Of a DNA stretch of 40,525 nt, positions 1-7,866 are shown piece after piece. This DNA comes from Bacillota bacterium (GTDB taxonomy: Bacteria; Bacillota; Clostridia; Oscillospirales; Feifaniaceae). Both the position numbers and the translations under genes were made by a program. The notes beneath the pieces are model-generated. The model did no database searches. It saw nothing but the letters and a program-made list of their open reading frames with translations, and was not told where the DNA came from. The DNA is taken from NCBI GenBank assembly GCA_030705925.1, contig JAUZPM010000014.1:1-40525 (forward strand), in the 5' to 3' direction. Positions within the stretch are counted from its first letter, which is position 1. Every line of letters starts with the position of its first letter.

Positions 1-912
1 ACACCTCGGCAGCATTTGACAGCGCAGCCGTGGGAGATGGAAAAACCGTTACGGTTTCGGGCATAACGCTTTCTGGCTCCAAGGCCGGAAACTACACTTT
101 AAGCTCAAATTCAGCTACGGCAAAGGCGTCTATAACCAAAGCGCCGATCACAGTCACCGCCTCGGCGGCAGGCAAAGTGTATGACGGCAGTCCGAATGCT
201 TCGGTTACGCTTTCATGCACAGGTATTATAAATAACGAAGACGTCAGCACCTCTTACACCTCGGCAGCATTTGACAGCGCAGCCGTGGGAGATGGAAAAA
301 CAGTCACGGTTTCGGGCATAACGCTTACAGGTGCTAAAGCCGGAAACTATACCTTAAGCACAAATTCAGCTACGACAAAGGCGTCTATAACCAAAGCGCT
401 CGTCACAGTCACCGCCTCTGCGTCAGACAAAGTGTATGACGGCAATACTAATGCTACAGCTACACTTTCATGCACAGGTATTATAAATAACGAAGACGTC
501 AGCACATCTTACACCTCGGCGGCGTTTGATTCACCAGACGCCGGAGACGGCAAAACCGTCACGGTTTCGGGCATAACGCTTACAGGCGCCAAAGCCGGAA
601 ACTACACTTTAAGCTCAAATTCTGCGACCGCAAAAGCATCAATAACTAAAGCGCCCGTCACAATCACCGCCACTGCGGTAAGCAAAGTGTATGACGGCAA
701 TCCGAATACTACAGCTACACTTTCATGCACAGGTATAATAAATAACGAAGACGTCAGCACCTCTTACACCTCTGCGGCATTTGACAGCGCAGCCGTGGGA
801 GATGGAAAAACAGTCACGGTTTCAGGCATTTCCCTAACAGGCTCCAAAGCCGGAAACTACACTTTAAGCTCAAATTCAGCTACGGCAAAGGCGTCTATAA
901 CCAAGGCGCAGT
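1..912 (+). repeat. 255-bp in-frame tandem repeats (YDG units)
   Basis: The same sequence recurs every 255 bp (85 codons). The KVYDG valine codon falls at 177, 432 and 687, and the string at position 1 returns at 256. Copies are nearly identical at the DNA level over long stretches, with variation concentrated just after KVYDG and in the SAAVGDG/SPDAGDG segment. The array runs off the left edge, so the copy number is unknown; about three and a half copies are seen. Confidence 0.92.
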
Positions 913-2513
913 CAGCTTCAACGCTTACAGTCGGCACGGTAAGCGGCTGCGGAGACAGCCGCAGTGTAACGCTCACAGCAAACGTTTCCGGCGTTTCGGG
1001 CGGCGAGATCCCAAGTGGAACCGTCACCTTCAAATCAGGCGAAACGGCGCTTGGCTCGGCAGCGCTTCAAAACGGTTCTGCTTCATTTGTCTGGAACGGT
1101 GTCACCGCAGGAAACTTTTCAATCACGGCTGAATACAACGGCTCAGGCAATTATAACGCCTCATCAAGCTCAAGCGGCAGCCTTGCGGTCGAAAAGCAAG
1201 CGCAAAGCCCGCTTTCGATAACCCCTCCCGCAAGCCTCACCTACGGCGGCTCGGCGTTTGACCTCGCTGTAGTCGGCGGAAGCGGCACGGGAGCGGCAAC
1301 CTATTCCGTAACCGGCACCGCAGTTTCAGTCTCTGCCGACGGAAAAGTTACGATTTTAAGCGCAGGCACCGCAAAAATAACCGTAACAAAAGCGGAAGAC
1401 GCAAATTATCTCCCCGCAAGCTGTGAGATCACTTTGACCGTGAACAAAGCCGCTCCTTCGATCACAAAACTGCCGCACGCAAACCCGATCCCGACAGGCA
1501 CAAAGCTTTCGGAGGCGAAGCTGCTAGACGGTGCAGCGGCAGGCGTGGACGGCGCTCCCTTATCCGGCGTATTCTCTTGGGAACAGCCCGACTTCAAGCC
1601 CCAGAATGCGGCGGACTATGACGAAAGCGTGATATTCACGCCAACGGATTTAAACTATGCGCCCGTCAAGGTCGGCGTAATAAGCATAAGGGCACAATCT
1701 GGAAGCGTCACAGGCGATCCATTCTCAGATACAGATGATACGACTGGAAATGAAGTTAAGCCCGTAAATCAGGTCAGTGACGCAGTCACCGGCACGGCGA
1801 TCACCAGTATAGCCTACACCCCTTCACCCAGTTTTGACACCGACATGCTGGTTGCGGGCGTCATAAACTCCGACGGCACTGTGGAATACCTGCCAAAAAG
1901 CGTTTACAAAGACGGCTCGGTGATTTTGAACGACAAAGTTTCCGGCAAGGTCGCCGTATTCTACCGCAGTATCAGATTCGTAGACACCGCTGGCAAGTGG
2001 TGTGACGAAGCCGCGACATACATGGCGGCAAGAGACGTCGTAAACGGCGTCGGCAACGCTCAGTTCGCGCCGGACAGCAATATCAAAAGAGCTGATTTTG
2101 TTCTGATGCTTGTAAGAGCCTTCGCAGGCGACACAGCCGGTAACGGAACATTCAGCGATGTCGATCAAAGCGCTTATTACGCTAAGGCAGTTTCAGTCGC
2201 AAAGGCGCTCGGCATCGCAACAGGTGCAGACGGGTTATTCAGCCCGGATGCGAACATCACCCGCCAGGATATGTTCGTTCTGTTTGAGAGAACGCTTGAG
2301 GCGTTCGGTCTTATCGATAAAAATGCAGACACCTCCCTAATTTCTTTCAGCGATATGGACAGCGCGGCGGACTACGCAAAAGAGGATATTATCCTTCTTG
2401 CCGCAAACGGCTATATCAACGGCACAGACGGAAAGATAAACCCGAACGGCACCGCAACAAGAGCTGAGGCGGCGCAGATGCTGATGAACTTCTTAAAAGC
2501 ATCGGCGAAGTAA
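1..2513 (+). CDS. SLH-anchored surface protein with YDG/Ig-like repeats (5' end missing)
   Basis: The reading frame is open from the left edge, so the true start and signal peptide lie outside the window; the GTG at 30 is an internal valine codon. About 830 residues are visible. The first 300 residues are tandem 85-residue repeats with KVYDG, SCTGIINNEDVS and GNYTLS motifs, of the YDG/MBG surface-repeat type. Two or more Ig-like segments follow (PSGTVTFKSGETALG, then a TYGGSAFDLAVVGG segment). The last 180 residues hold three SLH units (motifs FAPDSNIKRADF, FSPDANITRQDM and NPNGTATRAEA), which usually bind pyruvylated wall polymer. It is therefore probably an adhesin or stalk displayed on the S-layer. 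The gene ends in TAA followed by a strong terminator. The domain class is clear; the ligand is unknown. Confidence 0.9.
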   Translation, partial: TSAAFDSAAVGDGKTVTVSGITLSGSKAGNYTLSSNSATAKASITKAPITVTASAAGKVYDGSPNASVTLSCTGIINNEDVSTSYTSAAFDSAAVGDGKTVTVSGITLTGAKAGNYTLSTNSATTKASITKALVTVTASASDKVYDGNTNATATLSCTGIINNEDVSTSYTSAAFDSPDAGDGKTVTVSGITLTGAKAGNYTLSSNSATAKASITKAPVTITATAVSKVYDGNPNTTATLSCTGIINNEDVSTSYTSAAFDSAAVGDGKTVTVSGISLTGSKAGNYTLSSNSATAKASITKAQSASTLTVGTVSGCGDSRSVTLTANVSGVSGGEIPSGTVTFKSGETALGSAALQNGSASFVWNGVTAGNFSITAEYNGSGNYNASSSSSGSLAVEKQAQSPLSITPPASLTYGGSAFDLAVVGGSGTGAATYSVTGTAVSVSADGKVTILSAGTAKITVTKAEDANYLPASCEITLTVNKAAPSITKLPHANPIPTGTKLSEAKLLDGAAAGVDGAPLSGVFSWEQPDFKPQNAADYDESVIFTPTDLNYAPVKVGVISIRAQSGSVTGDPFSDTDDTTGNEVKPVNQVSDAVTGTAITSIAYTPSPSFDTDMLVAGVINSDGTVEYLPKSVYKDGSVILNDKVSGKVAVFYRSIRFVDTAGKWCDEAATYMAARDVVNGVGNAQFAPDSNIKRADFVLMLVRAFAGDTAGNGTFSDVDQSAYYAKAVSVAKALGIATGADGLFSPDANITRQDMFVLFERTLEAFGLIDKNADTSLISFSDMDSAADYAKEDIILLAANGYINGTDGKINPNGTATRAEAAQMLMNFLKASAK

Positions 2514-2558
2514 AAACTAAAACCAATAAATTTTCGTCTGAATTATATGTCCGGACAT

Positions 2559-2606
2559 AAAAATCCACTCAATCGCGCTTCCTGCGATTGAGTGGATTTT
2601 TAATTT
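2559..2606 (+). terminator. Rho-independent terminator after the SLH adhesin
   Basis: A perfect 18-bp stem (2559-2576 with 2584-2601) encloses a 7-nt loop, with A-tract and T-tract flanks. It lies 45 bp past the stop codon and separates the adhesin from the thioesterase gene. Confidence 0.93.
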
Positions 2607-2633
2607 TCAGACGGTGATATTCTTACCGTCATT

Positions 2634-2662
2634 TTTACAATATTCCTAATTTATGATATGAT
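2634..2662 (+). promoter_or_regulatory. Promoter of the thioesterase gene
   Basis: TTTACA (2634-2639), a 17-bp spacer and TATGAT (2657-2662), preceded by TGA as an extended -10. It lies about 30 bp upstream of the start codon and downstream of the previous terminator. Confidence 0.75.
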
Positions 2663-2692
2663 AAAATAAATATCCTTTAAAGGTGGTCAAAA

Positions 2693-3121
2693 ATGAAAAG
2701 CTTTATATATGAAAGAGCCGTCCAGTATCACGAAACGGATCAGATGAAATTCGTACACCATTCCAACTACATCAAATGGTTTGAAGAAGCGAGAACCGCG
2801 TTTCTAAGCGACCTCGGATTCGGGTATGACAAGATGGAAAGCATGGGTGTCATCTCCCCTGTCGTGTCCATTTCCTGCGAATATAAAAGTCCGTCGAAGT
2901 ATGGCGAAACTGTCTGTGTTGAAACCAAAATCAAAGAATACACCGGCGTCAAAGTCGTTTTTTCTTATACTGTCACCGGCAAAGCCGACTCAAAAATCAA
3001 AGCGACAGGCGAAAGCAAGCACTGCTTTTTAAGCAAAGACAGTAAAGTCGTCTCCGTCAAAAAGGATTTGCCCGAAATAGATAAACTGATAAGAGACTGC
3101 ATGGACATCACTGAACATTAA
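2693..3121 (+). CDS. Acyl-CoA thioesterase, 4HBT/YbgC-type hot-dog fold
   Basis: A 142-residue protein, the normal length for a single hot-dog-fold thioesterase. The N-terminal block (QYHETDQMKFVHHSNYIKWF, residues 11-30) matches the family pattern in which the Asp, here D16 of ETD, is the usual catalytic residue and HHSNY lines the active site. A second conserved block, SISCEYKSP, lies near residues 60-68. The family hydrolyses acyl-CoA or acyl-carrier-protein thioesters in the cytoplasm; the substrate cannot be told from sequence. The AGGTGG ribosome site sits 6 nt before ATG. It is monocistronic, and its last 14 bp overlap the convergent SLH gene. Confidence 0.88.
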   Translation: MKSFIYERAVQYHETDQMKFVHHSNYIKWFEEARTAFLSDLGFGYDKMESMGVISPVVSISCEYKSPSKYGETVCVETKIKEYTGVKVVFSYTVTGKADSKIKATGESKHCFLSKDSKVVSVKKDLPEIDKLIRDCMDITEH

Positions 3122-4658
3122 ACAGGCGTTTTATCGTCACAAGCGCCTGCTGTCTTGTATAAAAAAGCTCCGGCTCAAACTTTCCATCACCCATGCCGTT
3201 CATCACTTTAAGATGAGCGGCTTTGTCTTCCGCTGAGGAAACGTATGCAACCGCTTCTTTCGCCCAGTCGGCAAAGCTATCTCTATCGGCAAAATCCATC
3301 CCGCTTCCATCCGTCTTAAATCCGAGAACCTTTGCCGTTCTGTAAAGCATTGCCGCCGCCTCCTGCCTTGTGATATGATCGTCAGGGCAGAACCCGCCGC
3401 CGCCCCTGCCGTTAACAATGCCAAGCGCCGCCGCGGCAAGTATATTTTTATCGTCTGTATCTGTAAATGCACTTTGAGTGACCCCTTTGCCCGAAACCAG
3501 CTTATCAATCGTTTTGCCCGTTTTCTTTTCCATCATATTTACGGCAAGCGTGCAAAAGTCCTTTCGGGTTATGTCATAGTTATACCACTGCTCGAACCCC
3601 TCCGGCACAAGTGATAGTTTTTCCGTCTCACTCACTTCATCCTTCGCCCATGCCGCAGGTCTGTCAAGCAGATAATGGGACGGCACGATAGTTTTGATCT
3701 CCTTCCCGTTTTCATCTTTGACTGGATTCAAACTGAAAGTGCCATCGCCAGTGTTCAAATCTCCTATCGTGAATATATTGCCATCTTTTTTAACAAATAA
3801 AGCGTCAAAGCCGTCATTGTTATAATTATCTATAGACACAACGTCACTAATGCCGTTCAATTTAATCAGATCGGACGGATCGAGTTTAACAAAGCCATTT
3901 GTTTGGGATGTCTTTGCAAAGACGTTACTATTAGTATCTAAGATAAATTTTAACCCGTCAGTAAAATCCGCGACACCGTCGATTCCCTCAAACCTGCTCC
4001 ATTTTTTATCCTTCATATTATAATTCCAAACGGTTCCGTCATTTTTCAGTGCAATTATAGAAAAGAACGCTGGAGAAACTTTAATAATGCTGTCCATGCC
4101 TTCTGCCTGTACTATTTTATCCTCGTCAATATACCAAACCGTCCCGTCCGATTTAAGAAAAATATCATCGACACCGTTTACAACATTATCAATGTCTAAT
4201 TTCACAGGATTTATATATGAAATCAATACATCAACATTCCAAGTCCAAACTGTCCCATCAGCCTCTATTGCAATATTTCGGATCCTGCTGTTTATAAAAA
4301 CGATATTTTTAAGCCCAGGAACCTGCCACACACCCAGTTTATCAGAATCGGGTTCATAGCAGTATTCCCAAACTGTTCCATCATCTTTTAACAAAAGCAT
4401 TCCATCGACTGACGCAACATGGTCCATGATCTTTTTAGGGGTTCCCGTTTCATCCGGATAGGTTCCCCATGCGTATGCGTTCCCGTCTTTGTCGACAGTC
4501 ATGTATATGCCAACTTCAGCATTCTGACCAGATATAGTCTGCCTCTGTATCGAAAGCGGAAAAACATTTTGATCCGCGCCGCTTGCCGGAAACCCCGCAA
4601 AAGACAGCACAACAGCGAGCATCAAAATAAAAGATACCGCTTTTTTTAACTTTTTCAT
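3108..4658 (-). CDS. Secreted RCC1-like repeat protein with C-terminal SLH domains
   Basis: A 516-residue protein. The ATG at 4658 is preferred over upstream in-frame starts because GGAGGG lies 6 nt before it and the signal peptide (MKKLKK, then a hydrophobic run ending FPASGA) begins there. Residues about 30-340 contain recurring units of the form LKxDGTVWxY (LLKDDGTVW, AIEADGTVW, FLKSDGTVW, ALKNDGTVW), typical of RCC1-like beta-propellers. The last 155 residues hold two and a half SLH units (ITRKDFC, CPDDHITRQEAAAML, FEPELFYTRQQALV), predicting wall attachment. The stop codon overlaps the convergent thioesterase gene by 14 bp. It lies 108 bp downstream of another envelope gene with no clear terminator between, so co-transcription is possible. 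Its ligand is unknown. Confidence 0.85.
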   Translation of the reverse strand: MKKLKKAVSFILMLAVVLSFAGFPASGADQNVFPLSIQRQTISGQNAEVGIYMTVDKDGNAYAWGTYPDETGTPKKIMDHVASVDGMLLLKDDGTVWEYCYEPDSDKLGVWQVPGLKNIVFINSRIRNIAIEADGTVWTWNVDVLISYINPVKLDIDNVVNGVDDIFLKSDGTVWYIDEDKIVQAEGMDSIIKVSPAFFSIIALKNDGTVWNYNMKDKKWSRFEGIDGVADFTDGLKFILDTNSNVFAKTSQTNGFVKLDPSDLIKLNGISDVVSIDNYNNDGFDALFVKKDGNIFTIGDLNTGDGTFSLNPVKDENGKEIKTIVPSHYLLDRPAAWAKDEVSETEKLSLVPEGFEQWYNYDITRKDFCTLAVNMMEKKTGKTIDKLVSGKGVTQSAFTDTDDKNILAAAALGIVNGRGGGGFCPDDHITRQEAAAMLYRTAKVLGFKTDGSGMDFADRDSFADWAKEAVAYVSSAEDKAAHLKVMNGMGDGKFEPELFYTRQQALVTIKRLFNVQ

Positions 4659-4766
4659 AAACATCCCTCCGTCACTGAGCATTAAACAGCATTTAAAATA
4701 GCGCTAATGTCATTATCAATTTATAAATTTTGTCTGACTACTTTTTAAAGCATAAATCTTTCCCGT

Positions 4767-6167
4767 TCAGCCTATGTCTTGTTCAGGCTGCTTACTTACC
4801 TCTAGTCCCGGCATATCGTCGACAGGGCTGCCGTCAGGCTCGACATACGACCGACCCGATTTTCTTAACATGACGTTCTCCGACCCGTCCGTGCGCATCA
4901 TAAAGGTCTTTTCTTCATCATTATCATAAAATATGTGATTGCCTACCACAGACCAGCTGTAAACATTCTGATCCGATATTTTCACAGCATACGAAAAATC
5001 TAGCGGCGCGCGGTTAAGCTGATTTTTATATTTGTAAAATATCGTGTCATTTAAAATCTCAAAAATACTAACAGTTGCGCCCTCTGCCGACACCTGCATT
5101 ATTCCGTTATCTTTAGGATCGAGGCGGAACAGCTTTCCGCCGTCCTCAAAATACATATAGCCCTTGTAAGCCTGAACGCCACCTTGTTCTTTTAAAACGG
5201 TTATCATCTTCTTCTGTTTATTCTTAATGTCATACTGGTACAGATACGTATCTTTTTCTAACATGCCCTCAGTATAATAGATCATGTCGCCGCTTACCGT
5301 ATATTGGTACAGGATTTTATCGATGCTGCACAGATCTTCATCCTTGCCCGTGCTTAAATCCCTGCGGCATAGCCCGTCCTTTTCATAATACATATAGTTT
5401 CCAAATATCTTTTGCCCCCACATGCCACTATACTGCGTGATTTCCTTGCTTTTTGCCTTTAGATCCACGTCATATGTAACGTCCGCAGAGGAAACATATG
5501 CTTTCCCATCTTCATAACGCAAAATATTGTACAAATGCGGCGCAAATAACATTGTTCCTTTTGCCGTACTGACATTATATGCTTCAGCTCCGTCTATAAT
5601 TTTCACAGAGGTATTGCCGCCGAACTTGGTCAAGTAAATATCGGTTTTATAGTCCTTATCGTAATCCAGATATAAAACAGAATCGCCGACCCCTGCGGCA
5701 ATAGAAACATCTTCCTGAACGCTGTCATACTCATCAGGATTGCGCGGCTCTATGTAAACTTTCCGGTTATCGCCGTCCCAAAGCACGTCATATCCCGCAC
5801 TCTCGCTGACAAAGCGAAGAGGGACAAGCACCCGCCCATTATCGATTACAGGCGGCGCGTCAAGCGTTATATTTTTGCCGCCAGCGCTTGCTGTGCTGCT
5901 TCCCACTGTCAGCATTATCGAAGAATCTCCCTTTTGAGCTGTAATGGCTTCTGTCGAACCGTCCCAATCGACTATATACCCAAGCGTTTCAAAAATCGCG
6001 CGCATCGGAACCATCGTCCGTCCGTTAGTGATGCTTGGCGCGACGTCGAATGAAATCTGCGAACCTTTGAAATAAACCTCAATCCCTTTCTCCTGCCCCG
6101 CCGCTGCACCCGGCAGCATTGTTATAATCATTACCGCAATAAGCAAAAGTGCCTGAAAACGTTTCAT
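4767..6167 (-). CDS. Secreted protein: two copper-amine-oxidase-N-type domains plus DUF5050-like propeller
   Basis: A 466-residue protein. A signal peptide (hydrophobic run ending GAAAG) is followed by two tandem units (residues about 28-140). Their signatures are NGRTMVPMRAIFETLGY and NGRVLVPLRFVSESAGY, each leading to a VxWDG turn. These are copper amine oxidase N-terminal-like domains, common on clostridial wall proteins and not evidence of oxidase activity. The remainder has repeated Y-rich strands such as MIYYTEGM and GYMYFEDGGKLFRLD, resembling DUF5050-type beta-propellers. It starts 32 bp after the upstream SLH gene (6200-7711), so the two are probably one operon. There is no catalytic motif; a sensing or scaffolding role at the cell surface is inference. 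Confidence 0.82.
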   Translation of the reverse strand: MKRFQALLLIAVMIITMLPGAAAGQEKGIEVYFKGSQISFDVAPSITNGRTMVPMRAIFETLGYIVDWDGSTEAITAQKGDSSIMLTVGSSTASAGGKNITLDAPPVIDNGRVLVPLRFVSESAGYDVLWDGDNRKVYIEPRNPDEYDSVQEDVSIAAGVGDSVLYLDYDKDYKTDIYLTKFGGNTSVKIIDGAEAYNVSTAKGTMLFAPHLYNILRYEDGKAYVSSADVTYDVDLKAKSKEITQYSGMWGQKIFGNYMYYEKDGLCRRDLSTGKDEDLCSIDKILYQYTVSGDMIYYTEGMLEKDTYLYQYDIKNKQKKMITVLKEQGGVQAYKGYMYFEDGGKLFRLDPKDNGIMQVSAEGATVSIFEILNDTIFYKYKNQLNRAPLDFSYAVKISDQNVYSWSVVGNHIFYDNDEEKTFMMRTDGSENVMLRKSGRSYVEPDGSPVDDMPGLEVSKQPEQDIG

Positions 6168-6199
6168 ACCTCAACCCTTCTGTCCTTATTATTTTAGGT

Positions 6200-7711
6200 C
6201 TAAATAATTTTAATAAGGTTTGCTAACCTTACCATTGCTTCCGCGCATTCCTGCCGGCTCATGCAGGTATTCATATTGAGGTTTGACTGACTTATTATAG
6301 GAAAGAATCTGAACAGGGTGTCAATCTTGCCGTCCGAAATATAAGAATTTGCCTCCCCGACATTATTAATAAAAATCCCATTTGAGTCGTCTTCAAGCTC
6401 GATTTCCCTGCTGTCGTAGCCCTTCAACGTATAATTGAACAGCACCCGCAGCAGAACGGTTTCCGCGTCTTTGTATGTCATCGCCCCGCTTTGATCGCAG
6501 CTTTCGGCTATACCATATTTTTTTGCCCAGTCAAAAGCGGACTGATACCAGTTTGACCCGCCCGAAATATCCGCGCCGCAGGTTCTTGCCAGCATCACAT
6601 AAAATTCAGCCTGTGTAACGTTAGAACCCGGTCTGAAAAAACCATTTTCGTCGCCGTATACGACATTCATATCGTGCAGCCTGTTTATGAATTCCCATTT
6701 TCCGAATTTGTCAACGTCGTCAAAACACTGACGGTACGCCGAATCGGTCGTATCAATAATATCAATATCCATACTGCATGAATCATCGCCGAAAAAAGCG
6801 GTGATTTTTGTTTTGTCCCCGGCTTTGAAATCTTTAAAAAGATCCTTTGAAAGCTCGAGGTCATTAAACTGGTTGCCCTGCGTTATGTCCTTATCCCCCA
6901 GCACTATCTTATCCGGCATCTGACCTTTGTTATTGATAAAGTTTGCATAAATATTAGAGGAATAAAGGCTCCGTTTGTCAAAAACAGCAGAGGACGGAAC
7001 GATTTCAACCTTTCGTTTTGTCGTCTCGGGAACTCTTTCAAGCTTGATCACCCATTTATCCATATAAATTTCACACCCGTGTATTACCTTCATATATAAA
7101 TAGGTATCCTTTGAAAAGTCGATCGTTTCATTTTTCATAGATTTTTCAACGGCTTCAGTATTACAGCTTCCGTCAAGTTTCATATACTGCTCGTCAAAAT
7201 CGCTGACCTTATTGGAAAGATAAAATATTCCCTTATCTTCAGGCTCGATATATCCCCCAAGCTCAGTAAGGTCAACTGTTATATTTTTGCCCGCAGTGCT
7301 TTTGTTTTCAGGATAATACACATGAACAACTCTGTCTTTCCCGCAAACCGAATCGCCTATCTGTCCGTCGATATTAACAAAGACAGTAGCTTCACTATTT
7401 TCGTTTTCATATGGCTTCATATCGACCGGGTCGACCTTATAGCGCATATTTGATAAAACCCGTGAACCGTTGACATGCGCGGCAACCCTCATGAAACCGT
7501 CAGACGGGATATTGCTCAAATTCCAGCAGGTGTTCTCCCCTGCGCCTTCAAACTGCCTGTCAAGTTCGATATAAAAATAGCTTTTTGCAAAGTATGCCTC
7601 CCCGGTGGGCTGAAATCCGTAAAACGTATTCGCAAGCGGGGGTGATGCCGAAGCTGTTATAACGCTCGAAATCAGCATCAAAACAATAACAAAAGAAAAA
7701 CGTTTTTTCAT
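6200..7711 (-). CDS. Secreted protein of unknown function with C-terminal SLH-like domains
   Basis: A 503-residue protein. The signal peptide MKKRFSFVIVLMLISSVITA is preceded by a GGGGGG-type ribosome site. Residues about 25-320 are mixed beta-type sequence that I do not recognise. From about residue 330 SLH-like units appear (FFRPGSNVTQAEFYVMLART, AFDWAKKYGIAES, a weaker MTYKDAETVLLRV, and CMSRQECAEAMVRLA); spacing before the last unit is unusual, so the third SLH is degenerate or interrupted. It is the first gene of a likely two-gene operon with the copper-amine-oxidase-N protein downstream, driven by a good promoter at 7780-7808. A wall-anchored role is inferred from the SLH units; no enzymatic motif was seen. 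Confidence 0.8.
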   Translation of the reverse strand: MKKRFSFVIVLMLISSVITASASPPLANTFYGFQPTGEAYFAKSYFYIELDRQFEGAGENTCWNLSNIPSDGFMRVAAHVNGSRVLSNMRYKVDPVDMKPYENENSEATVFVNIDGQIGDSVCGKDRVVHVYYPENKSTAGKNITVDLTELGGYIEPEDKGIFYLSNKVSDFDEQYMKLDGSCNTEAVEKSMKNETIDFSKDTYLYMKVIHGCEIYMDKWVIKLERVPETTKRKVEIVPSSAVFDKRSLYSSNIYANFINNKGQMPDKIVLGDKDITQGNQFNDLELSKDLFKDFKAGDKTKITAFFGDDSCSMDIDIIDTTDSAYRQCFDDVDKFGKWEFINRLHDMNVVYGDENGFFRPGSNVTQAEFYVMLARTCGADISGGSNWYQSAFDWAKKYGIAESCDQSGAMTYKDAETVLLRVLFNYTLKGYDSREIELEDDSNGIFINNVGEANSYISDGKIDTLFRFFPIISQSNLNMNTCMSRQECAEAMVRLANLIKII

Positions 7712-7779
7712 AGTTAGCCCCCCTGAAATTTGTTCACCGCTCTTGTATCCCTTATGCCAAATATTTCACCACTATGTTT

Positions 7780-7808
7780 AATATACCAAAGCGGGCAGTA
7801 ATTGTCAA
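7780..7808 (-). promoter_or_regulatory. Promoter of the 7711-4767 operon
   Basis: Read on the minus strand: TTGACA (7808-7803), a 17-bp spacer and TATATT (7785-7780). It lies about 70 bp before the ATG at 7711 and just after the terminator of the upstream gene. Confidence 0.8.
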
Positions 7809-7821
7809 CGAATCGGGTATT

Positions 7822-7845
7822 AAAAAAGCGGCTTGTTCCAGCCGC
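7822..7845 (-). terminator. Terminator of the 741-residue secreted protein gene
   Basis: On the minus strand GCGGCT pairs with AGCCGC around a 6-nt loop, followed by TTTTTTAAT. It begins about 20 bp after the stop at 7867. Confidence 0.85.
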
Positions 7846-7866
7846 CTTTTTAAGTTATTCTTATTA

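Noticed and set aside
1-912. Regular repeats that might be read as a CRISPR array
   Set aside because: The 255-bp period is an exact multiple of three, units are in frame and encode YDG surface repeats; there are no short palindromic repeats with unique spacers.
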